Shown: positions 44,166 through 54,314 of the stretch, in pieces
Layout of the letters: each line of letters starts with the position of its first letter
Numbering within the stretch: the stretch's first letter is position 1
Notes under the pieces: generated by a model
Database searches by the model: none
The model's input: the letters and a program-made list of their open reading frames with translations, nothing else
What the model was told of the DNA's origin: nothing
Program-made: the position numbers and the translations under genes
NCBI RefSeq assembly: GCF_963677155.1
Contig: NZ_OY781884.1
Span: 3,840,501-3,904,500 of the forward strand
Reading direction: 5' to 3'
DNA from: an uncultured Draconibacterium sp.
Lineage (GTDB): Bacteria; Bacteroidota; Bacteroidia; Bacteroidales; Prolixibacteraceae
Length of the DNA stretch: 64,000 nucleotides

Positions 44166-47100
44166 ATGAAAAAAACGCGTAGTTTTTTAATATGGCGTGG
44201 GGCTACAATTAGGAGTCTTTATGTCATTTTATTAATGGTAATATGGGCCATTCCTTCCTTCGGACAAAATAGTGCGATTTCCGGCGTGGTAAAATCTCAG
44301 CGCGATGGAGAGTTTTTGCCTGGTGTTAGCATTGTTCTTAAGGGTACTGATCGTGGAACAGTTACTGATGCTGATGGAAAATATTCATTGGGAGATGTTC
44401 CCGGAGATGGTGTTCTCATTTTTTCTTTCGTGGGGATGAAAAAGACCGAAATAGAGGTTGATGGAAGAAGTAAAATTGATGTTATACTGGAAGATGATGC
44501 TATTGGACTGGAAGAAGTAGTTGTTTTTGTTGGCTATGGTTGGGAAAAACGCAAAAACGTTACCGGGGCAGTATCATCTGTTAACGCCGATGAAATCAGT
44601 CAATCGCAGTCGGTAACTCTTGAGCAGTCGCTTCAGGGGCGTATCCCGGGGATGATGGTAACACAATCATCAGGACAGCCCGGAGGAGGAGCCGCCGTGC
44701 AAATTCGCGGGATTACGGGTTTTGGTAGTTCTGGCCCCTTGTATGTACTGGATGGAGTGCAACTACAAGGAATTGCCGGGGTTGGAGGTGGCACTAACCC
44801 GCTGGCCGGTATAAACCCTTCGGATATTGAGTCGGTTGATGTTTTAAAAGATGCGTCTGCCACAGCCATTTACGGTTCAAAAGGTACCGATGGGGTTATT
44901 ATTATTACAACTAAAAGAGGTCGGATAGCCCCCCCTAAAATTACCTATGAATTTTCCGCAGGTACCCAACAACTAGCAGAAAAATTACCGGTGATGAACC
45001 TAAGAGAATTTGCGACTTTTGTAAACGAGCGAAATGCTGGTATTGGCTGGGGATTCGACGAAAGGCCTGAGCTGGCTAATCCTGAATACCTTGGTGAAGG
45101 TACCGATTGGCAGGATGTTCTTTTTCGAAACGCACCTACATCATCGCATACACTCACTGTAAGTGGGGGCGATACACGAACCCAATATATGCTATCGGGA
45201 GCTTACCAGAGCGAGGAAGGTATTGCATTGGGGTCGGATTTTGAACGGATTTCTTTGCGTTTAAACCTTGACAATAAAACAACTAATTGGCTAAAAATAG
45301 GTACCAGCCTGCAACTGGTAAATATTGATGAAAATATTAACAGCACCAATTCCAGTGTTATTAGGGCAGCTTTGGAGCAAACCCCTAATATAGCTGTGCA
45401 GAATAACGATGGCAGCTGGGGAGGTTCTGCCAGTACAGATGGTTGGGTCGCTCAAAAAGTTAACCCTTATGCAATTGCGTTAATCAATAAAAATGAGGCC
45501 AACCGGAAGCAGGTTTTTGGTAACCTTTATGCCGAAATTACCTTTACCAAAGACCTGGTGTTACGCAACGAAGCTTCAGGGAACTTCACGATAGCCACTA
45601 CAGATATTTTTAACCCAAGTTACAAAATGGGGAATTTGGAGCGACTTATAAGCGAAGGGATATCCCGCTTTAATGAAGGTGTTTATACATCTTTAAAGAA
45701 TTACCTTACCTACTCTCATGAGTTTGCCGATATATACAGTTTAAAGGTAATGGCCGGACATGAGGCATCTTTGGATAAATCAGAAATGTTGGAAGCTTCA
45801 CGTAAAAATTATCCGTCGAACAATGTGCAGGTTATTAATGGTGGCGACCCCACGACGGCAACAAACAAAGGTACGAAAGGCCATCGCTCCAACGAAGCGT
45901 TTTTTGGTCGCTTGAATTTTGGGTTAAATGATAAATACTTGTTTACCGGAAACATTCGCGAGGACGGGGCTTCTATATATGCCGAAGATAAGCGATGGAT
46001 TATGTCGTATTCCGGTGCCCTGGCGTGGAAAATCAATAACGAGAATTTTTTGAAAGGAGTAAATGGGGTTAACGTATTGAAGCTTCGCCTGGGCTATGGG
46101 TTAACGAACAGGCAGGCGGGGCGTGATTACGCTTACACATCAACGCTGGCTACCGTGCCAACAGGTGTAAGTACTGTATCGCAACTTACCCAAAACATTG
46201 GAAACCCCGATTTGGAATGGGAACAAACGAAGAGCTCCAACATTGGGCTCGACGGAACATTTTTTAAGTGGCGGCTGAATTTTGCGGTTGATTTTTACCT
46301 GAAGAAAACGGACGGACTGGCCATGAGAACATCGTTGCCTATGTATTCAGGAACAACTACTGGCTATAGTCCCGGCTCATTGGACGCACCATGGGTAAAC
46401 GTGGGGTCTATGGAAAATAAAGGATTTGATTTTAGGATCAGCTCCACCAATATCATGAAAAGGAATTTCACCTGGAAGACAGACCTGACAGTGTCGCGCA
46501 ACATAAATAAAGTTGTAAAACTTAATGCAGATGGGGCACCTATTATGGGCCGATTCAGTAAGACGGTGGTTGGGAGATCAATCGGCGAATTTTACGGGTA
46601 CATGGTTGATGGCGGCGTATTTGCATCTGCCATTGATGTTTTTGGTGATGAAGAAAATGGCATTAAACCCCACGCCAGACCATCAAAAAATGGCGAAATA
46701 CTTCCATTTGCAAATGCCTCAGGAAGTATTTGGTATGGCGATCTTAAGTTTAAAGATTTGAATGGCGACGGAATAATTGATGAGAATGACCAAACGTATC
46801 TGGGTTCGCCAATTCCGAAAGTACAAATGGGGTTAAACAACACCTTTAATTATAAAAACTTCGATTTAACTGTGTTCTTAAGTGCAAGTATTGGCAATAA
46901 AGTATTTAATGAATTGCGTGTAACCGCTGAAAATCCACGTTCAAGTTATGGTTATTTCCGTGAGTTAAGCAATTATGCCAAACTAGAACTGATTGATCTG
47001 GAAGGATCAGATACAGATCCTTACAATGTTATTGTTACCAATCCTGACACAGATATTCCGGGAGTTCGAAATGACAATACAAACGACAACGTGAGGTTCT

Positions 47101-47366
47101 CGGACAAATTTATAGAAGACGGGTCTTTTTTAAGGTGCAAAAACATTTCATTGGGGTATACTTTCTCCGAGAATCTGCTGAAACGGATCCACATCGATGC
47201 TTTGCGGGTTTATGGAAACGTGACCAATGCTTTTACTATCACAAACTATTCAGGGATGGACCCCGAAGTTGGATCGTGGGATCCAATTAATGCCGGTATT
47301 GATAACGGATACTATCCTCAGGCCCGGAGGTTTACATTGGGTCTAAACATCACTTTGTCGAAATAA
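44166..47366 (+). CDS. SusC/RagA family TonB-dependent glycan transporter
   Basis: 1066 residues. Signal peptide (about 1-35), a carboxypeptidase-regulatory-like domain (ISGVVKSQRDGEFLPGVS, about 38-120), a plug domain (LEQSLQGRIPGMMVTQSSG, VLKDASATAIYGSKGTDGVI) and a 22-stranded barrel ending in FTLGLNITLSK. It imports oligosaccharides of the PUL target across the outer membrane, paired with SusD. The usual EEVVVVGYG motif reads EEVVVFVGYG, one extra residue. It starts 118 bases after the HTCS. Confidence 0.96.
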   Translation: MKKTRSFLIWRGATIRSLYVILLMVIWAIPSFGQNSAISGVVKSQRDGEFLPGVSIVLKGTDRGTVTDADGKYSLGDVPGDGVLIFSFVGMKKTEIEVDGRSKIDVILEDDAIGLEEVVVFVGYGWEKRKNVTGAVSSVNADEISQSQSVTLEQSLQGRIPGMMVTQSSGQPGGGAAVQIRGITGFGSSGPLYVLDGVQLQGIAGVGGGTNPLAGINPSDIESVDVLKDASATAIYGSKGTDGVIIITTKRGRIAPPKITYEFSAGTQQLAEKLPVMNLREFATFVNERNAGIGWGFDERPELANPEYLGEGTDWQDVLFRNAPTSSHTLTVSGGDTRTQYMLSGAYQSEEGIALGSDFERISLRLNLDNKTTNWLKIGTSLQLVNIDENINSTNSSVIRAALEQTPNIAVQNNDGSWGGSASTDGWVAQKVNPYAIALINKNEANRKQVFGNLYAEITFTKDLVLRNEASGNFTIATTDIFNPSYKMGNLERLISEGISRFNEGVYTSLKNYLTYSHEFADIYSLKVMAGHEASLDKSEMLEASRKNYPSNNVQVINGGDPTTATNKGTKGHRSNEAFFGRLNFGLNDKYLFTGNIREDGASIYAEDKRWIMSYSGALAWKINNENFLKGVNGVNVLKLRLGYGLTNRQAGRDYAYTSTLATVPTGVSTVSQLTQNIGNPDLEWEQTKSSNIGLDGTFFKWRLNFAVDFYLKKTDGLAMRTSLPMYSGTTTGYSPGSLDAPWVNVGSMENKGFDFRISSTNIMKRNFTWKTDLTVSRNINKVVKLNADGAPIMGRFSKTVVGRSIGEFYGYMVDGGVFASAIDVFGDEENGIKPHARPSKNGEILPFANASGSIWYGDLKFKDLNGDGIIDENDQTYLGSPIPKVQMGLNNTFNYKNFDLTVFLSASIGNKVFNELRVTAENPRSSYGYFRELSNYAKLELIDLEGSDTDPYNVIVTNPDTDIPGVRNDNTNDNVRFSDKFIEDGSFLRCKNISLGYTFSENLLKRIHIDALRVYGNVTNAFTITNYSGMDPEVGSWDPINAGIDNGYYPQARRFTLGLNITLSK

Positions 47367-47379
47367 TAAAACGAATGTT

Positions 47380-48975
47380 ATGAAATTGAAATCAAAAATA
47401 TTTTATCTGGCACTTCTTGTTGCCGGATTACTGGTCTCCTGCAGTAAAGATTTTCTAGATCGACCTCCACTATCAGAGATCAGTACGGAAAACTTCTATC
47501 AAACTACCTCTGATTTGAAACTGGCAACCGCTGCTTTATATGCCGGTGCGCCCTGGTCCGAATATACTTATACCAGTTATTTAACCATCGGCGATGTGAT
47601 GAGTGGAAACATGGTGCTGGGATATAATGATGATGCTGTTCAGCTCAATACCTTTTCGGTTACTGGTTTAAACGGAACCGTAGTTGCCAATTGGAGAGGC
47701 ATGTACAAGGTAATTGCCCATTGTAATGCCACTATTAACGCAATAAATGCAAAAACACCGGAATCTGTTCCCGAAGCAGATAAAAATGCGGCTCTTGCCG
47801 AAGCCAGGTTTATTCGTGCATATGCCTATTACAACCTGGGCTTGCTATGGGGCGACGTTCCTATCATCGAAGACAATACTGAACTAATTAGTTCACCTTT
47901 GGTTCCCCGTAACTTGTTGAATGACGTGTACCAGTTTATTGTAAACGATCTGACATTTGCCGCCCAAAATCTTCCTGAGGCAGTAGGTTTAGACTGGGAG
48001 CGCGGAAGGGTTACCACATGGTCTGCACAAGGCTTACTTGCCAAAGTGTATTTATCATGGTCAGGTTTAGATCCGCAAAGTATCGGCAACCGTGACCAGG
48101 AGCTTTTGAATAGTGCCAAATTATACGCGGGTAATGTTTGTAAAAACAGTGGACTGGAATTGATGGACAACTATGCCGACCTGTTCAAAACGGAGAACAA
48201 TTACAACGACGAAGCGCTGTTTGCATTGCGTTGGGATCCCACCACCAGTGATTGGCTTCAGGGGAATATGTTGCAAATATATTCTCCGGGTGGTTCTGAA
48301 ATTTCTGCCGACGGACAGGCCGGATGGTTTGGAATACGCCCCAGCTACGACATGTTTCAGCAATATTCGGTGGAAGATACTATCAGACGCAAAGCAACCT
48401 TTATGCTAAAGGGCGATTTTTATCCGGAGTTAAACGCTGCCGCCGGCGGATATACTTTTACTGGCGAATCCGGAATGAAGAAACACATCATTGGTACGAA
48501 AAAAGACAACAATGTCCCAATCATGACATTGTTTTCTTCTGCCGAGCATAATGCCTTGCTACGACTTGCTGATGTTTACCTGGTTTACGCCGAAGCAATT
48601 CTGGGAAACAACAGTTCAACTGCAGATGCAGATGCTTTGATGTATTTTAATAAAGTTCGTGAAAGAGCGGGGCTTCAGCCTCTCAACTCGATTGATGCCG
48701 ATATTTTGCTTAAAGAACGAAGGGTTGAATTGGCTGCAGAAAGTCAGTATTGGGGGGATTTAGTAAGTCTTTCGTACTACAATCCCCAGAAAGCAATCAG
48801 CCTTCTGAATGAAGGAGAGCGTGTGACTTTTTCGTATAATGATCGCGTTGCTGAGCCGGAGGATCCATTTGGAGTTATTACACCGGCTACAGCTAATTCA
48901 TTCAGGCTCCCGATTCCATCAATTGAAATAACGGCTAACCCAATGTTGTTAGACGCTCCTGTACCTTATTTTTAG
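47380..48975 (+). CDS. SusD/RagB family surface glycan-binding lipoprotein
   Basis: 531 residues. Lipobox LLVSC (Cys21), then the SusD helical TPR core: DFLDRPPLSEISTENFY near the start, AEARFIRAYAYYNLGLLWGD (about 147-166), ALLRLADVYLVYAEAI and the terminal KERRVELAAESQYWGD. It forms the lid over SusC and binds the polysaccharide. Only 13 bases separate it from susC. Confidence 0.96.
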   Translation: MKLKSKIFYLALLVAGLLVSCSKDFLDRPPLSEISTENFYQTTSDLKLATAALYAGAPWSEYTYTSYLTIGDVMSGNMVLGYNDDAVQLNTFSVTGLNGTVVANWRGMYKVIAHCNATINAINAKTPESVPEADKNAALAEARFIRAYAYYNLGLLWGDVPIIEDNTELISSPLVPRNLLNDVYQFIVNDLTFAAQNLPEAVGLDWERGRVTTWSAQGLLAKVYLSWSGLDPQSIGNRDQELLNSAKLYAGNVCKNSGLELMDNYADLFKTENNYNDEALFALRWDPTTSDWLQGNMLQIYSPGGSEISADGQAGWFGIRPSYDMFQQYSVEDTIRRKATFMLKGDFYPELNAAAGGYTFTGESGMKKHIIGTKKDNNVPIMTLFSSAEHNALLRLADVYLVYAEAILGNNSSTADADALMYFNKVRERAGLQPLNSIDADILLKERRVELAAESQYWGDLVSLSYYNPQKAISLLNEGERVTFSYNDRVAEPEDPFGVITPATANSFRLPIPSIEITANPMLLDAPVPYF

Positions 48976-48998
48976 TATAAAAGAAAAAAATAGCAACA

Positions 48999-50534
48999 AT
49001 GAAAAATAGATTATATAACTACACCTATTACTGGCAGCTAATATTTTTAGTCGCAGTGATCTTATTGGGATCGGCTTGCCAGGACGAACAAATGGACCCA
49101 CCGGTTATTACTGGTGTGATAAATTATGAAGCTGCTCCCAACGATACCGTTGTTACAACGATACAGACCGGCCAATGGGTTGTTTTGTTGGGAAAAAACC
49201 TGAGCACCGTTAGCCAGGTAAATTTTGGCTCAGTACCTGCTACAATTAACACAGCGCTTTTTGCCGATGGAAGCCTTGTAGTGCAATTGCCTGATATCCC
49301 GTTTGAGTTAGTTCCGGCAGACGAGCTAAATATTGTAACCGCAATCAGTGAAGGGGGGATGGCTTCATTCAATATTAATATTACCGGCGAACCATTGATT
49401 ACGCGTGTGAGGAATAATGAAGCTTCTCCAAATGACACGCTTATCAATGTTATTTATCCTGGTAGTGAAATAAACTTGATAGGATTTAATCTTGAAGGGG
49501 CTACAGAAATAGCATTCCAGGGAATTGCTGCCGATTTAAGCAAAGTGGTTTATACCGATACAAGCGCCATTGTGCCGGTTCCTGCCGATCTTTCGGGGTC
49601 CAATGCTTCATTGGCAAACACTATTACTTATACTACCGACATTGGGGTAATTAATTTCTCAATCAAAATTGTTGGTCCTCCGGTAATCTCATCTATTTCA
49701 TTAGAGGTGCCTCAGGAAGGAGATATGGTTTCCATTTACGGATATAACTTTGTGTCTATTGAAAGCCTGATTTTTGCCGGCACTGAGATCACCGAGTACG
49801 AAGTGTCAGCAGATGAGTCTTCTCTGAGCTTTGTTGCACCGGCATTAACTCAAGGCGGACCGGCTGAGATAACAACACCGGGAGGAGCATTTGCAACACC
49901 TTATAATGTAAAAGATGTTATGACAGGAGCACTATCCAACTTCGAATGGGACGGTGTTTTTAACTGGGATTGGTGGGCCGCCACCCTGGCCGTTGAGGAT
50001 GCTTCCTTGAATGAGGGGTGGATCAATGTATTTCCTGAGTTTGCTGGTAATGGTGGTATTTTTCTTGTCATGAAAACCGGATTTATTCCTAGTGGTGGAG
50101 GTGCCGAATGGGAAACAGCAGTCCGTATCCCGGAGGTAGAGTGGCTACCGCCAGCAAACATTGCGGATCCTGTGGATAGTTGGGCACTTAAGTTTGAAAT
50201 GAATGTTCCGCAGGCATGGAACGGTAGTGCTTTGGTTTTTAAAACAGAGAGTGAGGATTATGTGGCGAGGTATGAACCATGGCAAGTTTCTGCAAACAAA
50301 ACAGTTGACTTTGCTACCCCTGGTTGGGAAACGGTTGTTATCCCATTATCGATGTTCCGTGGCAACGACTCAACGCTGGGTGAGGGTAAAGGGGATCCGG
50401 TAACAAGCTTAAGTCAATTGCTTGGCGATGACGGAAAAGGAAGCTTGAGGATTTATCCGCATAATTATGGTGCAGATGAATCCAAGACAATTTTCTTTGG
50501 AGCTTTTGATAATTTCAGGGTGGTACGACAATAG
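48999..50534 (+). CDS. TIG-repeat surface glycan-binding protein (SGBP-B-like)
   Basis: 511 residues. Lipobox LGSAC (Cys27). Three immunoglobulin-like TIG domains (about 38-128, 132-225, 229-310), each starting PxITxV/I, precede a C-terminal beta domain (about 312-511) rich in Trp (EWDGVFNWDWWAATLAVED, EWETAVRIPEVEWLPP). This layout is that of SGBP-B of the Bacteroides ovatus xyloglucan locus, where the last domain binds xyloglucan. Place in the locus (after SusD, before GH5) is also the same. Substrate is inferred. Confidence 0.82.
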   Translation: MKNRLYNYTYYWQLIFLVAVILLGSACQDEQMDPPVITGVINYEAAPNDTVVTTIQTGQWVVLLGKNLSTVSQVNFGSVPATINTALFADGSLVVQLPDIPFELVPADELNIVTAISEGGMASFNINITGEPLITRVRNNEASPNDTLINVIYPGSEINLIGFNLEGATEIAFQGIAADLSKVVYTDTSAIVPVPADLSGSNASLANTITYTTDIGVINFSIKIVGPPVISSISLEVPQEGDMVSIYGYNFVSIESLIFAGTEITEYEVSADESSLSFVAPALTQGGPAEITTPGGAFATPYNVKDVMTGALSNFEWDGVFNWDWWAATLAVEDASLNEGWINVFPEFAGNGGIFLVMKTGFIPSGGGAEWETAVRIPEVEWLPPANIADPVDSWALKFEMNVPQAWNGSALVFKTESEDYVARYEPWQVSANKTVDFATPGWETVVIPLSMFRGNDSTLGEGKGDPVTSLSQLLGDDGKGSLRIYPHNYGADESKTIFFGAFDNFRVVRQ

Positions 50535-50657
50535 TATCTTTTGTTGTGGGCAGGCAGGATACTCCTGTTTGTCCGCAGCTTTTTTTTTATTAATCTGTTG
50601 GGGCAAAAGCCTCAACAGGTTTATATTCATAAATTGTTTAATAATTTTTATTTTAAA

Positions 50658-52145
50658 ATGATGTTTAGATTGTTTCAGAAAGCTTTAATTTTTCTTAGTG
50701 TAGTTTTGTTTTTTGTTTCCTGCGATGATACAGAACAGGTGGATCCCATCCTTACGGTTTCTGTGAGTGAGGTGAATTTTGAAGCAGAAGGCGGGCAGTC
50801 ATCGATAATAATAGAATGCAACGGCTCCTGGAGTACAAGCAATTCTGTGTCGTGGTTGCAGTTAAGTCAACTTTCAGGGAGTGACGGAAGCACTTCAATT
50901 GATTTAACGACCACTGGTAACAGCACTGGGGCAACTCGCTCGACTACCTTGGTTATTAGTTCTTCAAACGGCCAATCTCGCCGGATTCCAGTATCGCAGT
51001 CTAGCCGGATATTCCCATCTTACAATACGTCACCTCAGGCACCGGATGCAACAGGAATGAATAGTACAGCAGTAGAGCTTGCAGCCAAAATCAAATTAGG
51101 CTGGAATATCGGCAACACCATGGAAGCTCCCGGAGTAACAGGGTGGGGTAATCCTGTCATCACGGAGGATTATGTAAAAGCTGTAAAACAACAAGGATTT
51201 AATGCTATCCGAATCCCTTGTGCCTGGGACTGGGATTGGAGAGAGGATCACTCTTACGCCGGGGATAATATCCATATTGAAGATTACAAGACAGCCCGCA
51301 TTAAATCAGAATGGCTTAACCGGGTAAAAGAAGTGGTCGGCTATTGTGTTAATAACGATATGTACGTACTTCTGAATATTCATTATGATGGTGGTTGGCT
51401 TGAGCATAATTGTAAACCGGAGAAAAAGGATTTGGTAAATGCCAAACAAAAAGCTTATTGGGAGCAGATTGCAACAGTTATGCGTGATTTCGATGAGCAC
51501 CTGATGTTTGCCAGTGCCAATGAACCGGCTGTAAATACTGAAGAAGAGATGGAAGTGCTTCACTCTTATCATCAAACGTTCATTAATGCAGTCCGCTCTA
51601 CCGGTGGAAGAAATAGCTACAGGGTGCTTGTAGTTCAGGGGCCAAGTACGAATATTGAAAAAAGTAATGATTTGATGGACATGCCTTCGGATGAGATTGA
51701 AGGCCGTTTGATGGCTGAAGTACATTTTTACAATCCTTCTCAATTCTGCATATTGAATGAAGATGTAAGTTGGGGTAAAATGGCTTATTACTGGGGCAAG
51801 GATTATCATTCTGATATTGAGCCTGAACGCAATGCTACATACGGGGAAGAGGATGAAGTAGATCAGTCGTTTAGTTTGGCAAAGAGCAAGTTTGTAGATA
51901 AGGGTATCCCGGTAATCATGGGGGAGTATGGCGCTTACAGGAGGGGTAATACCGAGAATGTGCCTAAAGAATTGGAGAAACACAACAATTCAGTGGATCA
52001 TTGGATTACTTATGTAACAAGTAAAGCATTAGAAAATGGCTTAATTCCATTCTGGTGGGATACAGGTGTTGTCATTGATCGATCAGATTACACTGTAAAA
52101 GATCAGCGCACTCTTGATGCTATCATGGCAGGAGCAAACCAATAA
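50658..52145 (+). CDS. BACON-GH5 endo-glucanase lipoprotein (GH5_4-like)
   Basis: 495 residues from the ATG at 50658, chosen because the lipobox (FFVSC, Cys22) follows directly; a frame extension upstream lacks a signal peptide. A BACON domain (about 33-115) holds the enzyme off the surface. The GH5 barrel (about 138-490) has LGWNIGNTMEAPG, the acid/base Glu289 in ASANEP and the nucleophile Glu423 in IMGEYGAY. Subfamily 4 contains endo-xyloglucanases and beta-1,4-glucanases. It is expected to cut the backbone at the cell surface. Confidence 0.88.
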   Translation: MMFRLFQKALIFLSVVLFFVSCDDTEQVDPILTVSVSEVNFEAEGGQSSIIIECNGSWSTSNSVSWLQLSQLSGSDGSTSIDLTTTGNSTGATRSTTLVISSSNGQSRRIPVSQSSRIFPSYNTSPQAPDATGMNSTAVELAAKIKLGWNIGNTMEAPGVTGWGNPVITEDYVKAVKQQGFNAIRIPCAWDWDWREDHSYAGDNIHIEDYKTARIKSEWLNRVKEVVGYCVNNDMYVLLNIHYDGGWLEHNCKPEKKDLVNAKQKAYWEQIATVMRDFDEHLMFASANEPAVNTEEEMEVLHSYHQTFINAVRSTGGRNSYRVLVVQGPSTNIEKSNDLMDMPSDEIEGRLMAEVHFYNPSQFCILNEDVSWGKMAYYWGKDYHSDIEPERNATYGEEDEVDQSFSLAKSKFVDKGIPVIMGEYGAYRRGNTENVPKELEKHNNSVDHWITYVTSKALENGLIPFWWDTGVVIDRSDYTVKDQRTLDAIMAGANQ

Positions 52146-52307
52146 AAATTAACAAGATTATAAATCATCATAGTATTGAAAATGAGTTTGGAAAGTACAA
52201 TTGAAATTTTCAACATGAAGTCCTGAACTGATGAATTTAAGTCTTCAATTTCAAAGCAGAAAAATCAACTAAATGGTGCTTTTGAAATAAAATAACAAGT
52301 ATTTATA

Positions 52308-54302
52308 ATGAAAAAAATAACCTATTCCTTTGCCTTGTTTTTGCTGGCAGTTCTTTTTATTTTCAACTGCAATGCTACAACTAAACCGAAAGTGTATCAG
52401 TTGGAATCGCCCGACAGGCAGATTGTTTTGCACGTGCAAGCTGGTGCTGATTTGTCCTGGACATTGATAAATGCCGGCGAAACTGTACTGGCTCCTTCAC
52501 CAATTTCGCTTCAATTATCAGACGGAACAGTTTTGGGCCGAAATGTACAGGTTAAATCAGTCAAAAGGATTTCAGTCAACGAAGAACTAAAAGCAATCAA
52601 TTACCGGAAGGATAGCATCACTGATAACTACAATCAGTTGACAATAAGCTGTAAAGGCGATTTTGGCGTCATTTTCAGAGCTTACAACGATGGAGTGGCC
52701 TATCGTTTCTTTTCTTCAAAAAAAGAAGGTATCGTCATTGCCAATGAAGAAACCAATTTTAACTTCAAAACAGACCATGAGGTCTGGATACCTTACGTGC
52801 GCGATTTGAGGGAAGGAAATCTATTTGAATCGGCATTCGAAGCGGTGTACGACCATATTCCTTTGTCTCGTTTTAAAGCAGATTCGTTGGCGATTCTGCC
52901 TCTTTTGGTTGATTTAGGGAATCAGAAAAAAGCCATGCTCATGGAAACTGACCTGAAGGATTATCCGGGGATGTATTACAAAATAAATGGCCCTGAAAAA
53001 TTTGGTGTTCATGGTATTTTCCCAAAATATCCTTTGACGGGACGGGTAGGTGGATTTGACGACCTTAATTTTATGGTCGATCAAAGAGCTGATTTTATTG
53101 CTAAAACGACTGCTCCCCGCCAGTTTCCATGGAGGATCGTTTTCCTTAGCGATAACGACAAACAATTGGCCGATAATGATATGGTTCAACGGTTGGCTGC
53201 ACCATCCCGCATTGCTGATGTCTCATGGATCAAGCCCGGCAAAGTGGCATGGGACTGGTGGAACGACTGGAACATTTCACATGTCGATTTCCGGGCAGGG
53301 ATAAATACCCCTACCTATAAATATTACATTGACTTCGCGTCGGAATACGGTGTGGAATATGTGGTGCTTGACCAAGGCTGGTACAATGGACACGATGTGA
53401 TGACCCCCTCGGATAAGATAAACCTGAAGGAAATTCTGGACTATGCCAAAAGCAAGCATGTGGATATTATCCTTTGGGCAGCCTGGCACGAATTCAATAT
53501 GGTGAAAGAGCAAGCGTTCGCCAAATATTCGGCAATGGGTGTCAAAGGTTTTAAGCTTGATTTTTTTGACCGCGACGATCAACTGGCGATGCGCTCTTGC
53601 TACGAGTTGGCAGAGATGGCTGCCCGCTATAAAATGATTCTCGATTATCATGGAATGAAACCCTCGGGCATACAGCGCACATGGCCAAACGTACTGAATT
53701 TCGAGGGCGTTAAAGGCATGGAAAACGTAAAATGGACAACCGACAACGTTCCGCCTTATGACGTAACACTTCCGTTTATGCGCATGATGACCGGCCCGAT
53801 GGATTACACACCCGGTGCCATGCGCAATGCAACAAAGGCCAATTTTTACCCTTCCAATTCAATGCCAATGAGTCAGGGAACCCGCGTTCACCAGCTGGCT
53901 ATGTTTGTGGTGTTCGAAGCGCCATTGCAAATGATGGCCGATAATCCGACAGCCTACCGAAAAGAATCGGAGTGCGCGCGGTTTATTGCCAAAACACCCA
54001 CTGTATTCGACCAGACCGTTGTATGTGATGCGAAAGTTTCGGAATACATCGCTATTGCCCGTCGTAAAGGTGCTGACTGGTATGTTGGCGCAATGACCAA
54101 TTGGGACAGCCGGTCGCTGACTATTGATCTTTCATTTTTACCTGAAGGAGAATACAATGCCAGAATATTTAGCGATGGGGTGAATGCTGATCGCGATGCC
54201 ACCGATTACAAACGCGAAATTAAAATCGTTTCCACGAAAGATAAAATTGAAATGAACCTGGCGCCCGGTGGTGGATGGGCGGCACGATTTGAGAAATTGT
54301 AA
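52308..54302 (+). CDS. Glycoside hydrolase family 97
   Basis: 664 residues. A signal peptide (about 1-23) precedes the N-terminal beta-sandwich (ESPDRQIVLHVQAG), the catalytic barrel (WDWWNDWN, EYVVLDQGWY) and a C-terminal beta domain. The barrel carries KLDFFDRDDQ, where Asp418 takes the place of the nucleophile of retaining GH97 alpha-galactosidases such as BtGH97b. That argues against the inverting SusB-type alpha-glucosidase. It likely acts in the periplasm on an alpha-linked sugar, perhaps alpha-galactose or beta-L-arabinopyranose. Confidence 0.88.
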   Translation: MKKITYSFALFLLAVLFIFNCNATTKPKVYQLESPDRQIVLHVQAGADLSWTLINAGETVLAPSPISLQLSDGTVLGRNVQVKSVKRISVNEELKAINYRKDSITDNYNQLTISCKGDFGVIFRAYNDGVAYRFFSSKKEGIVIANEETNFNFKTDHEVWIPYVRDLREGNLFESAFEAVYDHIPLSRFKADSLAILPLLVDLGNQKKAMLMETDLKDYPGMYYKINGPEKFGVHGIFPKYPLTGRVGGFDDLNFMVDQRADFIAKTTAPRQFPWRIVFLSDNDKQLADNDMVQRLAAPSRIADVSWIKPGKVAWDWWNDWNISHVDFRAGINTPTYKYYIDFASEYGVEYVVLDQGWYNGHDVMTPSDKINLKEILDYAKSKHVDIILWAAWHEFNMVKEQAFAKYSAMGVKGFKLDFFDRDDQLAMRSCYELAEMAARYKMILDYHGMKPSGIQRTWPNVLNFEGVKGMENVKWTTDNVPPYDVTLPFMRMMTGPMDYTPGAMRNATKANFYPSNSMPMSQGTRVHQLAMFVVFEAPLQMMADNPTAYRKESECARFIAKTPTVFDQTVVCDAKVSEYIAIARRKGADWYVGAMTNWDSRSLTIDLSFLPEGEYNARIFSDGVNADRDATDYKREIKIVSTKDKIEMNLAPGGGWAARFEKL

Positions 54303-54314
54303 TACATCACATTC

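Noticed and set aside
51306-51983. 225-codon frame antisense to the GH5 gene, and similar long antisense frames in GH2 and GH29
   Set aside because: Shadows of coding frames with strong enzyme motifs on the + strand.
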